NCBI RefSeq assembly: GCF_002355375.1
Contig: NZ_AP017312.1
Location: 737,501 to 801,500 of the forward strand
Origin: Aneurinibacillus soli
GTDB lineage: Bacteria > Bacillota > Bacilli > Aneurinibacillales > Aneurinibacillaceae
DNA length: 64,000 bases
Direction: 5' to 3'
Part shown: positions 38,375 through 47,704 of the stretch, in pieces
How the letters are laid out: each line of letters begins with the position of its first letter
How positions within the stretch are numbered: the first letter of the stretch is position 1
Notes under the pieces: generated by a model
What the model saw: only the letters and a program-made list of their open reading frames with translations
Database searches by the model: none
What the model was told of the DNA's origin: nothing
Position numbers and translations under genes: made by a program

Positions 38375-40341
38375 ATCACACACAGGTAGCGACTAACAAC
38401 CGTCTGGACCCGGTCACATTTGAAGTATTAAAGAATGCGTTTGTCAATCTCGTCGACCAGATGTCCGAGCAAATTTTGCGTACGTGCTATTCATTCGTTA
38501 TTTATAGCCGCGATTTTAGTTCCGCCATTTGCGATGGGGAAGGCAATACCATTATGCAGGGAACACAAGATATCTCCGTGCACGTAGGGACGCTTCATCT
38601 GACAGCTAAAGCAGTTCTGGAGGACTTTGGGGATGATATTCATCCAGGGGACGTATTCCTGATTAACGATCCGTATCGGGGCGGTACACACTTCTGCGAC
38701 GTACGGGTTGTACGTCCGGTCTTTTATGATGGGAAGCTTATTTCCTTCATGCAGTCGAATGGACACTGGGCTGATGTCGGCGGAACGGTGCCGGGCTCCT
38801 TTAATGTTCGCTCAAAAGATCATTATGGCGAAGGAATGCGTATTCCACCTGTTCGAATCTGGAGTAAGGGACAGTATTTGACGGATGTAGCCAATCTGCT
38901 TGTGTCGAATATGAGGATTCCAGAAGAACGATTAGGCGATTTGCGTGCACAGGCGGAGGCAACAAAAGTAGGGGAAGTACAGCTTGTTCGCTTGATCGAA
39001 AAGTACAGTCTAGATACGGTATTGACCGCTTTTGAAGAAGTGCAGAACTACGTGGAGCGGCTTGGTCGATCCCGTGTTGCTGCGCTACCGGACGGGACGT
39101 GGGAAACAACGGATTATATTGATATGGACCCGGAGATTGGGGATCAACTGATTCCGATCCAGGTGAAGATGACGATCAAGGATGATGAGATTTATTATGA
39201 TCTTTCTGGTTCTCATCCGTATATTAGCTGCTTCCTCAATGCTGGATTTGGGGCTTCGTTCTCGGCCGTTGTATCTGGAACGAAAACATTCTTCCCTGAT
39301 ATTCCGTTGAACTCTGGATTTTATCGACTCCTGCATGTGAATCTGCCGGAGAATTCAGTAGTAAATGCTCCGTGGCCAGCGGCTGTTACGGGATTCTGCT
39401 CCGGGGCGTATGAAAAAATCATGAATGCGATTTTTGAGCTCTGGTCGGAGATTATGCCGGAGCGAGCACTTGCCTGCTCATTCAATCTGGAATACTTGCT
39501 GATTGGAGGATGGGATCGCCGTCCGGGATATGATAGTTACTTTATGTGGTATGACTGGATGGCTGGTGGACATGGTGGCCGTTCGTATAAAGATGGAGCG
39601 AATGCAATGTCCCCAGTATTCGGTGTAGGGTTAAGCATTCAACCATGTGAAGGTCAGGAGCGGCTGTCGCCTGTTCTTACTACACATCATGAGATCGTAA
39701 CGGATTCAGCGGGACCTGGTAAGTTTCGTGGAGGTACAGGCATACGTAAGGGTGGTGTACTGACAACAGCTGAGAATACGATTATGTCCTACTGCTGCGA
39801 CCGTTCCCGTTCGATTACATGGGGCATTCAGGGTGGCCTTCCTTCCATGCCGCATGGTGCCTGGCTGAATCCGGAAACAGATAACGAACGTTTCTTAGGC
39901 ACGATTTTTTCAAATGTGGAGCTGAAGCAGGGCGATTCATTTGACCGTCCGGCCGCAGGTGGTGGTGGATTGGGTGATCCGCTGGAACGCAGTCCGCAGT
40001 TAGTGCTTGAAGATGTGATTGATGAGTATGTTTCGATTGAGCGTGCCCGTCGAGATTACGGGGTTATTATCAAGGAGATTGATCGGGATCTTGACCTGTT
40101 TGAAATTGATGAGGAAGCAACCAAACAGGAGCGTGCAAGCATTCGTGCCGAGCGTCAGGGCTGGCTTGAAGAAGATATATACGTTGTAGAAGAGAAGTTC
40201 AAAAACGGAGAAATTGACGAGTTAGATGTGATTCGTCGCTATGGTGTCATCATGGATTATACAGTGGGAGCAGTACTGCCGAACTCGACAGCACAGTATC
40301 GGGAGATGATGTACAAACGTACGCTGGCTCACTGGGCATAG
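38371..40341 (+). CDS. hyuB: hydantoinase/oxoprolinase family protein, subunit B
   Basis: 656 residues, larger than many HyuB proteins (about 520-590). DPVTFEVLKNAFVNLVDQMS and SRDFSSAICDGEGNTIMQG open the domain; HPGDVFLINDPYRGGTHFCD and the terminal GGGGLGDPLERSPQ are signatures. After the glycine-rich segment a helical tail of about 120 residues rich in Glu/Arg follows (ERASIRAERQGWLEEDIYVV), as in acetophenone-carboxylase-like members. Starts inside hyuA, so translation is coupled. Confidence 0.9.
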   Translation: MNHTQVATNNRLDPVTFEVLKNAFVNLVDQMSEQILRTCYSFVIYSRDFSSAICDGEGNTIMQGTQDISVHVGTLHLTAKAVLEDFGDDIHPGDVFLINDPYRGGTHFCDVRVVRPVFYDGKLISFMQSNGHWADVGGTVPGSFNVRSKDHYGEGMRIPPVRIWSKGQYLTDVANLLVSNMRIPEERLGDLRAQAEATKVGEVQLVRLIEKYSLDTVLTAFEEVQNYVERLGRSRVAALPDGTWETTDYIDMDPEIGDQLIPIQVKMTIKDDEIYYDLSGSHPYISCFLNAGFGASFSAVVSGTKTFFPDIPLNSGFYRLLHVNLPENSVVNAPWPAAVTGFCSGAYEKIMNAIFELWSEIMPERALACSFNLEYLLIGGWDRRPGYDSYFMWYDWMAGGHGGRSYKDGANAMSPVFGVGLSIQPCEGQERLSPVLTTHHEIVTDSAGPGKFRGGTGIRKGGVLTTAENTIMSYCCDRSRSITWGIQGGLPSMPHGAWLNPETDNERFLGTIFSNVELKQGDSFDRPAAGGGGLGDPLERSPQLVLEDVIDEYVSIERARRDYGVIIKEIDRDLDLFEIDEEATKQERASIRAERQGWLEEDIYVVEEKFKNGEIDELDVIRRYGVIMDYTVGAVLPNSTAQYREMMYKRTLAHWA

Positions 40342-40352
40342 GAAATCTATCG

Positions 40353-40376
40353 AAGGGGCGGCTTTTCGCCCCTTTG
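40353..40376 (+). terminator. hairpin between hyuB and the transporter gene
   Basis: AAGGGGCG pairs with CGCCCCTT around GCTTTT. Few T follow, so it probably acts as partial terminator or mRNA stabiliser within the operon. Confidence 0.5.
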
Positions 40377-40406
40377 TTGATCTCAAATGGAAAGGAGATG
40401 GAATAG

Positions 40407-41978
40407 ATGGCGGAAATACTAACGGCAAATCAGGAAGAAAAAAATGAACAAAAGGAGGATTACGCACTGCAACGTGTGCCAAAGCATTCACGCTTACGCT
40501 GGCCGGGACTCATGAATGTGGCGGTAGGAATTGCGACGGCTATGTTATTTATGCAGATGGGAAGCTTGATGGCTGTTCAATTTGGAAGTGTGAATGCATT
40601 GCTGGCTGAGCTATATGCGACGCTGGTTACGGGATTCCTTGGGGTTACGATTGCGTACTTTGCAGCGAAAAATGGATTGAATGTGAATCTGATGTCACGC
40701 GGCGCTGGATTTGGATTCATTGGGGCTTCTATCACTTCATTTATTTACGCCATCAATTTCATTATGTACTGTGCCATTGAAGGGTCTATTATGGCACTCG
40801 CCGTACATGAGTATATGAAAGCGCTTCCCATTTGGGCGCTTATGATCTTTTTTGGTCTGGCTGTCATTCCGTTGAACTGGTACGGGGTTAAGCAGTTGCA
40901 GATGTTTCAGAAATATTCGCTTCCGCTTTATCTGGTTTTGCTTTGCGCAGGTATTTATATAACGACAACGAAAGAGTTCCCGAATGCAGACCGCTGGCTA
41001 ACGTTCCTTCCAGAAGGCGTACACGTAGGCGGTATCGGACTCATTACTTGTATCGGGATTATGAATGGTCTCGTCGGAATTATGGCGCTTCTCATTTCCG
41101 ACTACGCCAGGTTCATCAAACAGGAGGAGTTTAAAATCGGTGTGTTCGCGGTCGGGTTTATCCCGCAGCTCATCTGTTTCTTCTTATCTGGTGTTCTCGG
41201 GATCTGGTTTGGTGTTCGCTATATGGCTGATAATCCAGGTGTGTATTTTGTAACGGCAATGGGAGTCTGGGGTGCCCTATTTGCCATCTTGACACAGCTT
41301 CGTATTAATGTGACCAATCTGTATAGCGGTTCGATGTCGCTGGCTAACTTTTTTGCACGGGTGTTCCACTTTACGCCGGGGCGGGTCTTCTGGGTTGTGA
41401 CGACAGCAGTGCTGGCAATTGGCTGCATGCTATTCGGAATTCTTGATTATATCGGACCGATGCTAACATTCCAGGGTGTATTCCTGTTTGCCTGGGGCTC
41501 GATTCTTGTAACGGATATGATTATTATTAAGAAGTGGCTTAAATTAGGGCAGCTTCATGTCGAGCATCGCCGTGGATTTCTTCCAGAGTGGAATCCGGTT
41601 GGGGTTGTTTCGGTTGTGATTGCAAGTGCAGTGGGCACGGTGCTTGCTTCTGGTTCATACGGGCCGGTACTTGCTGGATTCGCGGCCTTGCTTGCGGGGG
41701 TACTGGCCAGTGCGATCAGTATCATCATTGCAGTCGTGACCAAGGGAAAGACATATTTCACTGGCCGAATCGCAGAGAATCCGTCAACTGCTGCCCATCC
41801 AAATAAGTATGGAGAAAGTGTGCATACTTGCGGTACATGCGCGGGTGAGTTCATCAGTGAAGATATGCTATACTGTCCGTTCCATACGGGAAATATATGC
41901 TCCCAGTGTTGTGCGGCAGAATCACATTGCCATGCCGTATGCAAAAGTGAAAGCGTATCCACAGAAATTACAGCATAG
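40407..41978 (+). CDS. NCS1-type nucleobase/hydantoin permease with cysteine-rich C-terminal tail
   Basis: 523 residues. About twelve membrane segments from residue 35 to 450. The order PGLMNVAVGIATAMLFMQMG, a long ANFFARVFHF segment and GAGFGFIGASITSF fit the purine-cytosine permease (NCS1) family, which includes hydantoin and allantoin carriers. The last 65 residues are a separate cysteine/histidine-rich domain (HTCGTCAGEF, YCPFHTGNICSQCC, SHCHAVC), a zinc-finger-like pattern not usual for this transporter family. Encoded after hyuB, so it probably imports the operon's substrate. Confidence 0.87.
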   Translation: MAEILTANQEEKNEQKEDYALQRVPKHSRLRWPGLMNVAVGIATAMLFMQMGSLMAVQFGSVNALLAELYATLVTGFLGVTIAYFAAKNGLNVNLMSRGAGFGFIGASITSFIYAINFIMYCAIEGSIMALAVHEYMKALPIWALMIFFGLAVIPLNWYGVKQLQMFQKYSLPLYLVLLCAGIYITTTKEFPNADRWLTFLPEGVHVGGIGLITCIGIMNGLVGIMALLISDYARFIKQEEFKIGVFAVGFIPQLICFFLSGVLGIWFGVRYMADNPGVYFVTAMGVWGALFAILTQLRINVTNLYSGSMSLANFFARVFHFTPGRVFWVVTTAVLAIGCMLFGILDYIGPMLTFQGVFLFAWGSILVTDMIIIKKWLKLGQLHVEHRRGFLPEWNPVGVVSVVIASAVGTVLASGSYGPVLAGFAALLAGVLASAISIIIAVVTKGKTYFTGRIAENPSTAAHPNKYGESVHTCGTCAGEFISEDMLYCPFHTGNICSQCCAAESHCHAVCKSESVSTEITA

Positions 41979-41996
41979 ATGTGAAGAAGTACGAAG

Positions 41997-42044
41997 AAGG
42001 GCTATCCCATGTGACAATGGGATAGCTCTTCTTGACTTTTTTTC
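41997..42044 (+). terminator. terminator after the transporter gene
   Basis: AAGGGCTATCCCAT pairs with ATGGGATAGCTCTT, then a T-rich stretch. It separates the sigma-54 operon from the activator gene. Confidence 0.8.
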
Positions 42045-42058
42045 TGAATTATTATAAT
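42032..42058 (+). promoter_or_regulatory. probable housekeeping promoter of the activator gene
   Basis: TTGACT (42032-42037) and TATAAT (42053-42058), 15 bp apart; TAATTA two bases downstream gives 17. It allows the regulator to be made independently of its own target promoter. Confidence 0.45.
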
Positions 42059-42110
42059 TATTATTAAAATAATAAAATAAAGAATTTTATAACATATAAA
42101 GGTGGTCCGC

Positions 42111-44159
42111 ATGGTGAAATGGAAAGAGATTTTGCATCCTATTCCGATTCTTGCTGCAAGGGATTGTACCATTCGCCAGGCGATTCAGCGCTGTCAGCAT
42201 GCCCAGGAGAAAATTTTATTCATTGGTGATGGACAAACAATCGTGGGATATGTGGATGAGAGCTACTTGCTAAGGCAGGCTGCAGATGCGTCTTCTTTAG
42301 ATGACCCTGTTGTGTACTGTGAGAACATTCTTGTCGTCGAAGAAGAGGCAGTGGTTGAGTTTTATCACAATATTTCGGTCGTGCTCGGTAAGGATCTCTC
42401 AGGAAGATATATAGGGTTTACGACGATTGAACGGGCCAGGCATGAAGCGACCGGCTTAAAGCTGAACCAGCTGGAACAAATTTTTGATGGAGCAGGAATT
42501 GGAATTGTCACAACAGACGAACAATCACGGATAACTTTTTTGAATGAGCAGGCAGCTGAGATATTTGGGATGCCTCAGGATGTATTGTTATATCGAAAGT
42601 ATGAGACGCTGCTATCTGCGGAAAAGCAAATGAACGCAGTTTTGTCGGGCAAGCAGCTTGTTAGTGTATCGAACTATTTTAATTCAAGACATATCATCGG
42701 CAACTTCTCTCCACTGTACCAGAGCGGTCAGGTTGTTGGTAGTGTTCATCTGTTTTATTTGCAGGAACACCTGGAAGAGGCTGTGCGTGAGTTAAAATTC
42801 GTGCGTAATTTGAATGAGGATTTGCAAGCGATTTACACGTCTGCTAATGAACAAATTGTGGTCGTGAATGAGCACGGTGTAGTGATTCGGTTATCCGGAA
42901 CGTTTTCGCGTGAATTCTGGCTTGTGCATGGACCGGAAGCCGTCATAGGTCAGTCCATATATGAATTGGGGCAACAGGGGATTTTTCCGACAGATATTGT
43001 GACGAACTGCTGCCGACAAAAGCAAAAAGTCATGCATGTGCAGACGATGAAGAGCGGGCGCAAAATCTGGGCGGTAGGGGTGCCGGTCTGGCAGCGGAAA
43101 CGGATTGAAAAAGTGGTCATTGTCCTGCGAGATATTACAGAATTAAATGAATATCAGATGGAACATGCCGATGATTTTGGACCAGAAAATGAAAAGCAAC
43201 CAATGAAGTCGTTGATCTATCGTTCAAAAGCGATGGAGACCATTGTGGATCAGGTGAAGATGATTGCGGAGGTAAACTCCACTGTCCTCTTGCTTGGAGA
43301 GTCCGGGGTCGGTAAAGAAGTATTTGCGCAGACCATTCATGATCACAGTTTGCGCCGGGACAAGCCATTTATTCGTGTGAACTGCGGGGCGATCCCAGAG
43401 AATTTGATTGAAAGCGAGTTTTTCGGATATGAAAGTGGAGCGTTTACTGGAGCTGATCGGAAGGGGCGAGCCGGTCTGTTTGAAGCAGCGCACGAAGGAA
43501 CGATTTTTCTCGATGAAGTAGCGGAGTTACCCATGAATTTGCAGGTGAAGCTGCTACGGGTGCTTCAGGAGAAAGAAGTGCGTCGTGTCGGTGGAACACA
43601 CAGTATTCCAGTCGACGTGCGAGTTATCGCTGCCACAAATAAAGACTTAAAGCAGAAAGTACGGGAGCAGACCTTTCGAGAGGATCTATATTATCGATTG
43701 CATGTAATTCCGGTGCGTATTCCGCCCTTGCGTGAGCGAGCGATTGATATTATTCCGCTATCGCTTTATTTTCTGGAACAGTTCAGTACGATGTATGGCA
43801 AGGAAAAGCAGTTGTCGCGGCAGGCGGTAGAAGTGCTAGAAACATACCAATGGCCGGGAAATGTACGAGAGTTGCAAAATGTAATCGAGCGTCTCGTTGT
43901 CACAACACGTGGCCTTTTCGTTGAAGAAAAAGATGCGCTTGCTACTTTGTACGGAGAAACCGATGAGGAGCAGACGATAGAACCGATGATCATGCATATT
44001 AGGCCATTAAAAGATGCGCTTGAACAGGTGGAAAATGAGCTGCTGTCCCTGGCGCTCCGAAAATATGAAACAGCATCCGATGCTGCACGGGTACTTGGGG
44101 TCAGTGAGGCCACGATGAGTCGTAAAATTAAAAAATATTTTCCATTTGGAAGGGAGTGA
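42111..44159 (+). CDS. sigma-54-dependent transcriptional activator (PAS, AAA+, Fis-type HTH)
   Basis: 682 residues. Residues 5-115 resemble a CBS pair (HPIPILAARDCTIRQAIQRC, IGDGQTIVGYVDESYLL). Two PAS-like domains follow (LEQIFDGAGIGIVTTDEQSR and IYTSANEQIVVVNEHGVV). The AAA+ domain has Walker A LLGESGVGKE near residue 395, the sigma-54-contacting GAFTGAD near 443, and Walker B GTIFLDEVAEL. The Fis-type HTH is ASDAARVLGVSEATMSRKIK. Most likely the activator of the -24/-12 promoter at 36251, responding to a ligand of the operon. pxpB-like starts 4 bp after its stop. Confidence 0.93.
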   Translation: MVKWKEILHPIPILAARDCTIRQAIQRCQHAQEKILFIGDGQTIVGYVDESYLLRQAADASSLDDPVVYCENILVVEEEAVVEFYHNISVVLGKDLSGRYIGFTTIERARHEATGLKLNQLEQIFDGAGIGIVTTDEQSRITFLNEQAAEIFGMPQDVLLYRKYETLLSAEKQMNAVLSGKQLVSVSNYFNSRHIIGNFSPLYQSGQVVGSVHLFYLQEHLEEAVRELKFVRNLNEDLQAIYTSANEQIVVVNEHGVVIRLSGTFSREFWLVHGPEAVIGQSIYELGQQGIFPTDIVTNCCRQKQKVMHVQTMKSGRKIWAVGVPVWQRKRIEKVVIVLRDITELNEYQMEHADDFGPENEKQPMKSLIYRSKAMETIVDQVKMIAEVNSTVLLLGESGVGKEVFAQTIHDHSLRRDKPFIRVNCGAIPENLIESEFFGYESGAFTGADRKGRAGLFEAAHEGTIFLDEVAELPMNLQVKLLRVLQEKEVRRVGGTHSIPVDVRVIAATNKDLKQKVREQTFREDLYYRLHVIPVRIPPLRERAIDIIPLSLYFLEQFSTMYGKEKQLSRQAVEVLETYQWPGNVRELQNVIERLVVTTRGLFVEEKDALATLYGETDEEQTIEPMIMHIRPLKDALEQVENELLSLALRKYETASDAARVLGVSEATMSRKIKKYFPFGRE

Positions 44160-44163
44160 GCGG

Positions 44164-45054
44164 ATGTTTGCACTGGCAGAGACGCGATTTTCATTTGTGG
44201 GGGACGAATATATATATGCAGAAATCTCGCGGGAGATGGATGTGGCAAGCGCATTTAAGGCGCTTGCTGTTGCGAGAGCTCTTCAGGAGAATAAAATTCC
44301 TGGTATTCTGGAGATTTGCCCTGCTAATGCATCGTATTTAGTCCGGTACAATCCAGATGTGATTGCTCCCTGGGAGTTGATGGATTATATAAAAGAGATT
44401 GATTTGAAAAACAACAAGCTACAGGAGATGATACTTCCAACTCGGATTCTGGAGATCCCAACATGGTATAACGATCCGATCACGAGAGAATACGCACAAC
44501 GCTTTCGTGAGCGTAATTTGAATGAATGTATTTCTGACTTTGATTTCGTAGTAGAGAAGACGCGCTCTGCGGATGGAGATGCCTTTATCGCGAGACATTG
44601 CAGTACCCCGTATTTAATTACGATGACGGGATATATCCTCGGAACAGCATGGGAATTTCCATTGACTGCGGAACCGGCATCGGTCATCGAAGTGCCGAAA
44701 TACGTAAGTCCGCGCACGACGACTCCGAAGCAAGCAGTAGGGATTGGTGGCGGGTTTACGGTTGTATATCCAGTGGAGAGCCCGGGCAGTTATCAGTTGA
44801 TCGGAATGACCCCGGTTCCGGTATATCATCCAGAACAGCAGCTAGCTGAGTTCGCAGATACGTTCTTTCTTGCTCGTGAGGGAGAGGTCTGGGTACACCG
44901 CGCCATAGATGAACGGGAATATGATCAGATTGCCCAAGAAGTAGCGGCAGGAACATACACATATCGAGGCAAGCAAATTGAGCTGTCTTTTCAGCAGTAT
45001 GCACAGGAAGGCAAGGCGTATATGGACTCGATTATGAAGGAGCTGTACGTATGA
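44164..45054 (+). CDS. PxpB-like protein (allophanate-hydrolase subunit 1 / KipI family), long form
   Basis: 296 residues, clearly longer than typical PxpB/KipI (about 240). Starts at ATG 44164 behind AAGGGAGTG. The middle has EIPTWYNDPITREYAQRF and the C-terminal half the family block YLITMTGYILGTAWEF... GGGFTVVYPVESPGSYQLIG. PxpB and PxpC together with PxpA form the ATP-dependent 5-oxoprolinase of bacteria. A PxpA-type gene is absent here. The gene follows the regulator gene with 4 bp between them and overlaps the next gene by 4 bp. Confidence 0.85.
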   Translation: MFALAETRFSFVGDEYIYAEISREMDVASAFKALAVARALQENKIPGILEICPANASYLVRYNPDVIAPWELMDYIKEIDLKNNKLQEMILPTRILEIPTWYNDPITREYAQRFRERNLNECISDFDFVVEKTRSADGDAFIARHCSTPYLITMTGYILGTAWEFPLTAEPASVIEVPKYVSPRTTTPKQAVGIGGGFTVVYPVESPGSYQLIGMTPVPVYHPEQQLAEFADTFFLAREGEVWVHRAIDEREYDQIAQEVAAGTYTYRGKQIELSFQQYAQEGKAYMDSIMKELYV

Positions 45055-46034
45055 TCGAGTTTATTACGTCGGGGGTGTATACGACTGTACAAGATTTGGG
45101 GAGGAGTGGATTTTATCATCTCGGGGTACCGCCTTCTGGAGCTGCGGACCGCTACTCTTTTCAGATTGGTAACATGCTTGTTGGCAATCCTGTGTCTTAT
45201 GCGGGGCTTGAATTTAGGATGCTTGGTCCTACGCTACTATTTCACAAGCGAGCGATCATCGCTATTGTCGGTGCGCCAGTCGATTGTTTTGTGAATGGGA
45301 TATCTGTTCCGATGTGGCAGAGCTTAGAAGTAAAAGCGGGTGATCAAGTATCGTTTTCGTTTGCACAGCAGGGAGTTTGTACGTATATGTGTATAGCAGG
45401 CGGAATCCAGCTATCAGAAACGCTTCATAGTCGATCAACGTATATGGTGAATAAAAATGAAAAGTTTGGTGGCTATAAGGCAGTAGCAGGTGGAACTTTA
45501 CAGTTTGGCGAGTCCGCAGAAGGACTGGGCTTTTATGTGGAGAAGAGCATTCCAGAGAAGTATTGGCCTTCTTTTGAGAAAGAACAGCACATTAATATGG
45601 TAATGGGCCTCGGTGTATATCGAATTAGTGATGAAGGAGTTCGGAACTTTCTAGATGCGGAATGGGAAGTGGGGACGGAATCAAGCCGTGTCGCCTATCG
45701 CTTGCAAGGGGGGCCTGTACCGTTTGAGGATAGTCCCCCTTCATTTGGAGCCGGGAGTCGATCATCTAATATTGTGGATATTGCATATCCGGTTGGGGTT
45801 ATTATTGTGCCGAATCCAGAGGAGATCATTATTATGATGAACGATGCAACAACAGGTGGCGGGTTTGTTACCATCGGTGCCGTAATCAGCTCGGACCTTG
45901 ATCTACTAAATCAATGTCGACCGCAGACGAAGGTACGGTTTTGTGCCGTAACGTTGGAGCAATCGCTTATGCTTCGGCGCGAGAAGCAGCAGCGATTGGC
46001 TGCGGTAGCAAAGTATCTGGAAGTAGTCATATAA
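45051..46034 (+). CDS. PxpC-like protein (allophanate-hydrolase subunit 2 / KipA family)
   Basis: 327 residues. ITSGVYTTVQDLGRSGFYHLG and VPPSGAADRYSF open the protein, both family signatures; GAGSRSSNIVDIAYPVGVIIV and GGGFVTIGAVISSDLDLL follow. Partner of the preceding PxpB-like protein (ATGA overlap). Together they would supply a biotin-carboxyltransferase-like or lactamase-type activity acting on a substrate of the neighbouring hydantoinase-family pair; this link is inferred only from gene neighbourhood. Confidence 0.88.
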   Translation: MIEFITSGVYTTVQDLGRSGFYHLGVPPSGAADRYSFQIGNMLVGNPVSYAGLEFRMLGPTLLFHKRAIIAIVGAPVDCFVNGISVPMWQSLEVKAGDQVSFSFAQQGVCTYMCIAGGIQLSETLHSRSTYMVNKNEKFGGYKAVAGGTLQFGESAEGLGFYVEKSIPEKYWPSFEKEQHINMVMGLGVYRISDEGVRNFLDAEWEVGTESSRVAYRLQGGPVPFEDSPPSFGAGSRSSNIVDIAYPVGVIIVPNPEEIIIMMNDATTGGGFVTIGAVISSDLDLLNQCRPQTKVRFCAVTLEQSLMLRREKQQRLAAVAKYLEVVI

Positions 46035-46043
46035 CAAATGCCA

Positions 46044-46079
46044 AAAGCACAGGAGAAACACGATCCCTGTGCTTTTTCT
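46044..46079. terminator. bidirectional terminator
   Basis: AAAAGCACAGG pairs with CCTGTGCTTTT around a 12-nt loop, T-rich on both sides. Between the pxpC-like gene and the convergent oxidoreductase gene. Confidence 0.88.
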
Positions 46080-46093
46080 ATGAACTTTATGAA

Positions 46094-47071
46094 TTATGGC
46101 AGAGTTAAAATGATTTTTCCGGTATTTTTATTTTGTTCCATATGAGCGTGAGCTTCATTTACCTGTGTCCAGTCCCAGGTAGAATCAATCACCGGGACAA
46201 GACGTCCATCTTGAAAACGCGGCAGGGCAAACTCACAAAATTCTTGAGTGAGAGCGAGTTTTTTCTCCACGGGCTGGGAACGAAGCGCCGTTCCGATAAC
46301 CTGTAAGCGGCGGCTGAGAAGCAGACCAAGGTTGATTGCCCCCGCTTTTGCTCCACCCATCGTGCCGATGATCACAAGTCTGCCGTCTACGGCCAGTGAT
46401 TTAATGTTTTGCTCCCAATATGACGCGCCGATGAAGTCGAGAATGATGTTGACGCCTTTTCCATCGGTTGCTTCTTTTACGGCATCAAGGAAAGGACCGT
46501 CTTTATAATTGATCAGTGTCGAAGCGCCAAGTTTCCGGCAGGTAGCAAGCTTCTCTTCACTGCCTGCTGTTACGATTGCGGTTGCTCCTGCTTCGCGTAC
46601 AAGTTGAATGGCTGCTGTCCCGACACCGCTTGCCCCAGCGTGAATGAGTACATTGTATCCAGGCTGAAGTCCACCAAGCCAGAATAGATTCAGGTACGCG
46701 GTCAGGAATACTTCCGGGATGGCTGCTGCTTCTGCAAAACTGAATGAATCGGGAATCGGAATTGCCATGCCTGCGGGAATCACTGTTTTTTCAGCGTATC
46801 CACCACCTGGCAGCAATGCGCAGACGCGATCACCTGGTTTATGGTTCACTACATTACGTCCGACTGCCTCGATCACCCCTGCCATCTCAAGGCCGATAAT
46901 CTCTGAGGCGCCTTTTGGCGGTGGATATAGACCGCGTTTTTGTAAGAGATCGGCTCGATTTAAGGCCGTTGCTTTGACTTGAACTAGAATTTCATCATCG
47001 CCTACTGTTGGATCGGGTGTTTCTCCAATGTACAGATGTCGGGTTTCTTTTTCTACAAGTATAGCTTTCAT
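46094..47071 (-). CDS. NAD(P)H-quinone oxidoreductase, zinc-free MDR family
   Basis: 325 residues, ATG behind AGGAGG. Medium-chain reductase of the quinone-oxidoreductase/PIG3 group: ALNRADLLQKRGLYPPPKGASEI, LEMAGVIEAVG, and the nucleotide-binding HAGASGVGTAAIQL. No zinc ligands. Reduces quinones or enones with NAD(P)H. Stand-alone; no link to the neighbouring catabolic island is visible. Confidence 0.92.
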   Translation of the reverse strand: MKAILVEKETRHLYIGETPDPTVGDDEILVQVKATALNRADLLQKRGLYPPPKGASEIIGLEMAGVIEAVGRNVVNHKPGDRVCALLPGGGYAEKTVIPAGMAIPIPDSFSFAEAAAIPEVFLTAYLNLFWLGGLQPGYNVLIHAGASGVGTAAIQLVREAGATAIVTAGSEEKLATCRKLGASTLINYKDGPFLDAVKEATDGKGVNIILDFIGASYWEQNIKSLAVDGRLVIIGTMGGAKAGAINLGLLLSRRLQVIGTALRSQPVEKKLALTQEFCEFALPRFQDGRLVPVIDSTWDWTQVNEAHAHMEQNKNTGKIILTLP

Positions 47072-47163
47072 GATAATCCTCCTAACGTGACAGATGAAAA
47101 ATTAGAAGCCTGTCTGTATATATGGTATCGTACATATATGATAAAAGGAAAGGACGAGAGTAT

Positions 47164-47649
47164 ATGAATCAATCAAAACAATCTTTAAGCAAGCAGACGG
47201 CCATCTCACATGAAGAAATGGAAGCACGGATGCAGGAAGTACAGGCATTAGACTCCAAAGAGCGTGAACGATACAGTATGGTGAAAGATACATACACGGG
47301 TGAACATTATGTGCGCTATATACAGCATCATCTTAACCTGATGGAGGGTGGGGTGGAGGAAGTGTACGATTATCTTCTGCCCGTTGATACGGATGATGTG
47401 CTGTCGATTGTGCTTGGGGAACAGGAATATGATTATCCGAAGCAGTGGGAGCGCTCGTATTTGCGTGGCAGTCATATAGATGCGTATATCTGGTTCGATC
47501 CATCTACACTTGAAAGAGAGGAAGATGAGGAACAGGTGGCGCAGGAGTTGAGTGATATGCTGGATGGATTCCGTGTGCAGGGGAAGTTCGATGATGATGC
47601 GATTCGGGAGCTGTTTAAGCGGATTGATGAGAGGTTGGATCATGAGTGA
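47164..47649 (+). CDS. acidic orphan protein, 161 residues
   Basis: ATG 47164 has AAGGAAAGGA upstream. 161 residues, strongly acidic, no membrane segment, no motif I recognise. The first 60 residues are helical and Gln/Glu-rich; the centre (YDYLLPVDTDDVLSIVLGEQ) and the end (DDAIRELFKRIDERLDHE) look like a compact soluble protein. It is followed directly by two structured repeats rather than a normal terminator. Confidence 0.6.
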   Translation: MNQSKQSLSKQTAISHEEMEARMQEVQALDSKERERYSMVKDTYTGEHYVRYIQHHLNLMEGGVEEVYDYLLPVDTDDVLSIVLGEQEYDYPKQWERSYLRGSHIDAYIWFDPSTLEREEDEEQVAQELSDMLDGFRVQGKFDDDAIRELFKRIDERLDHE

Positions 47650-47704
47650 GGACATGAGTAGCAAAAGATTTGTTTGATGGATGGATCTGTCCAAAGTGTA
47701 GTGG

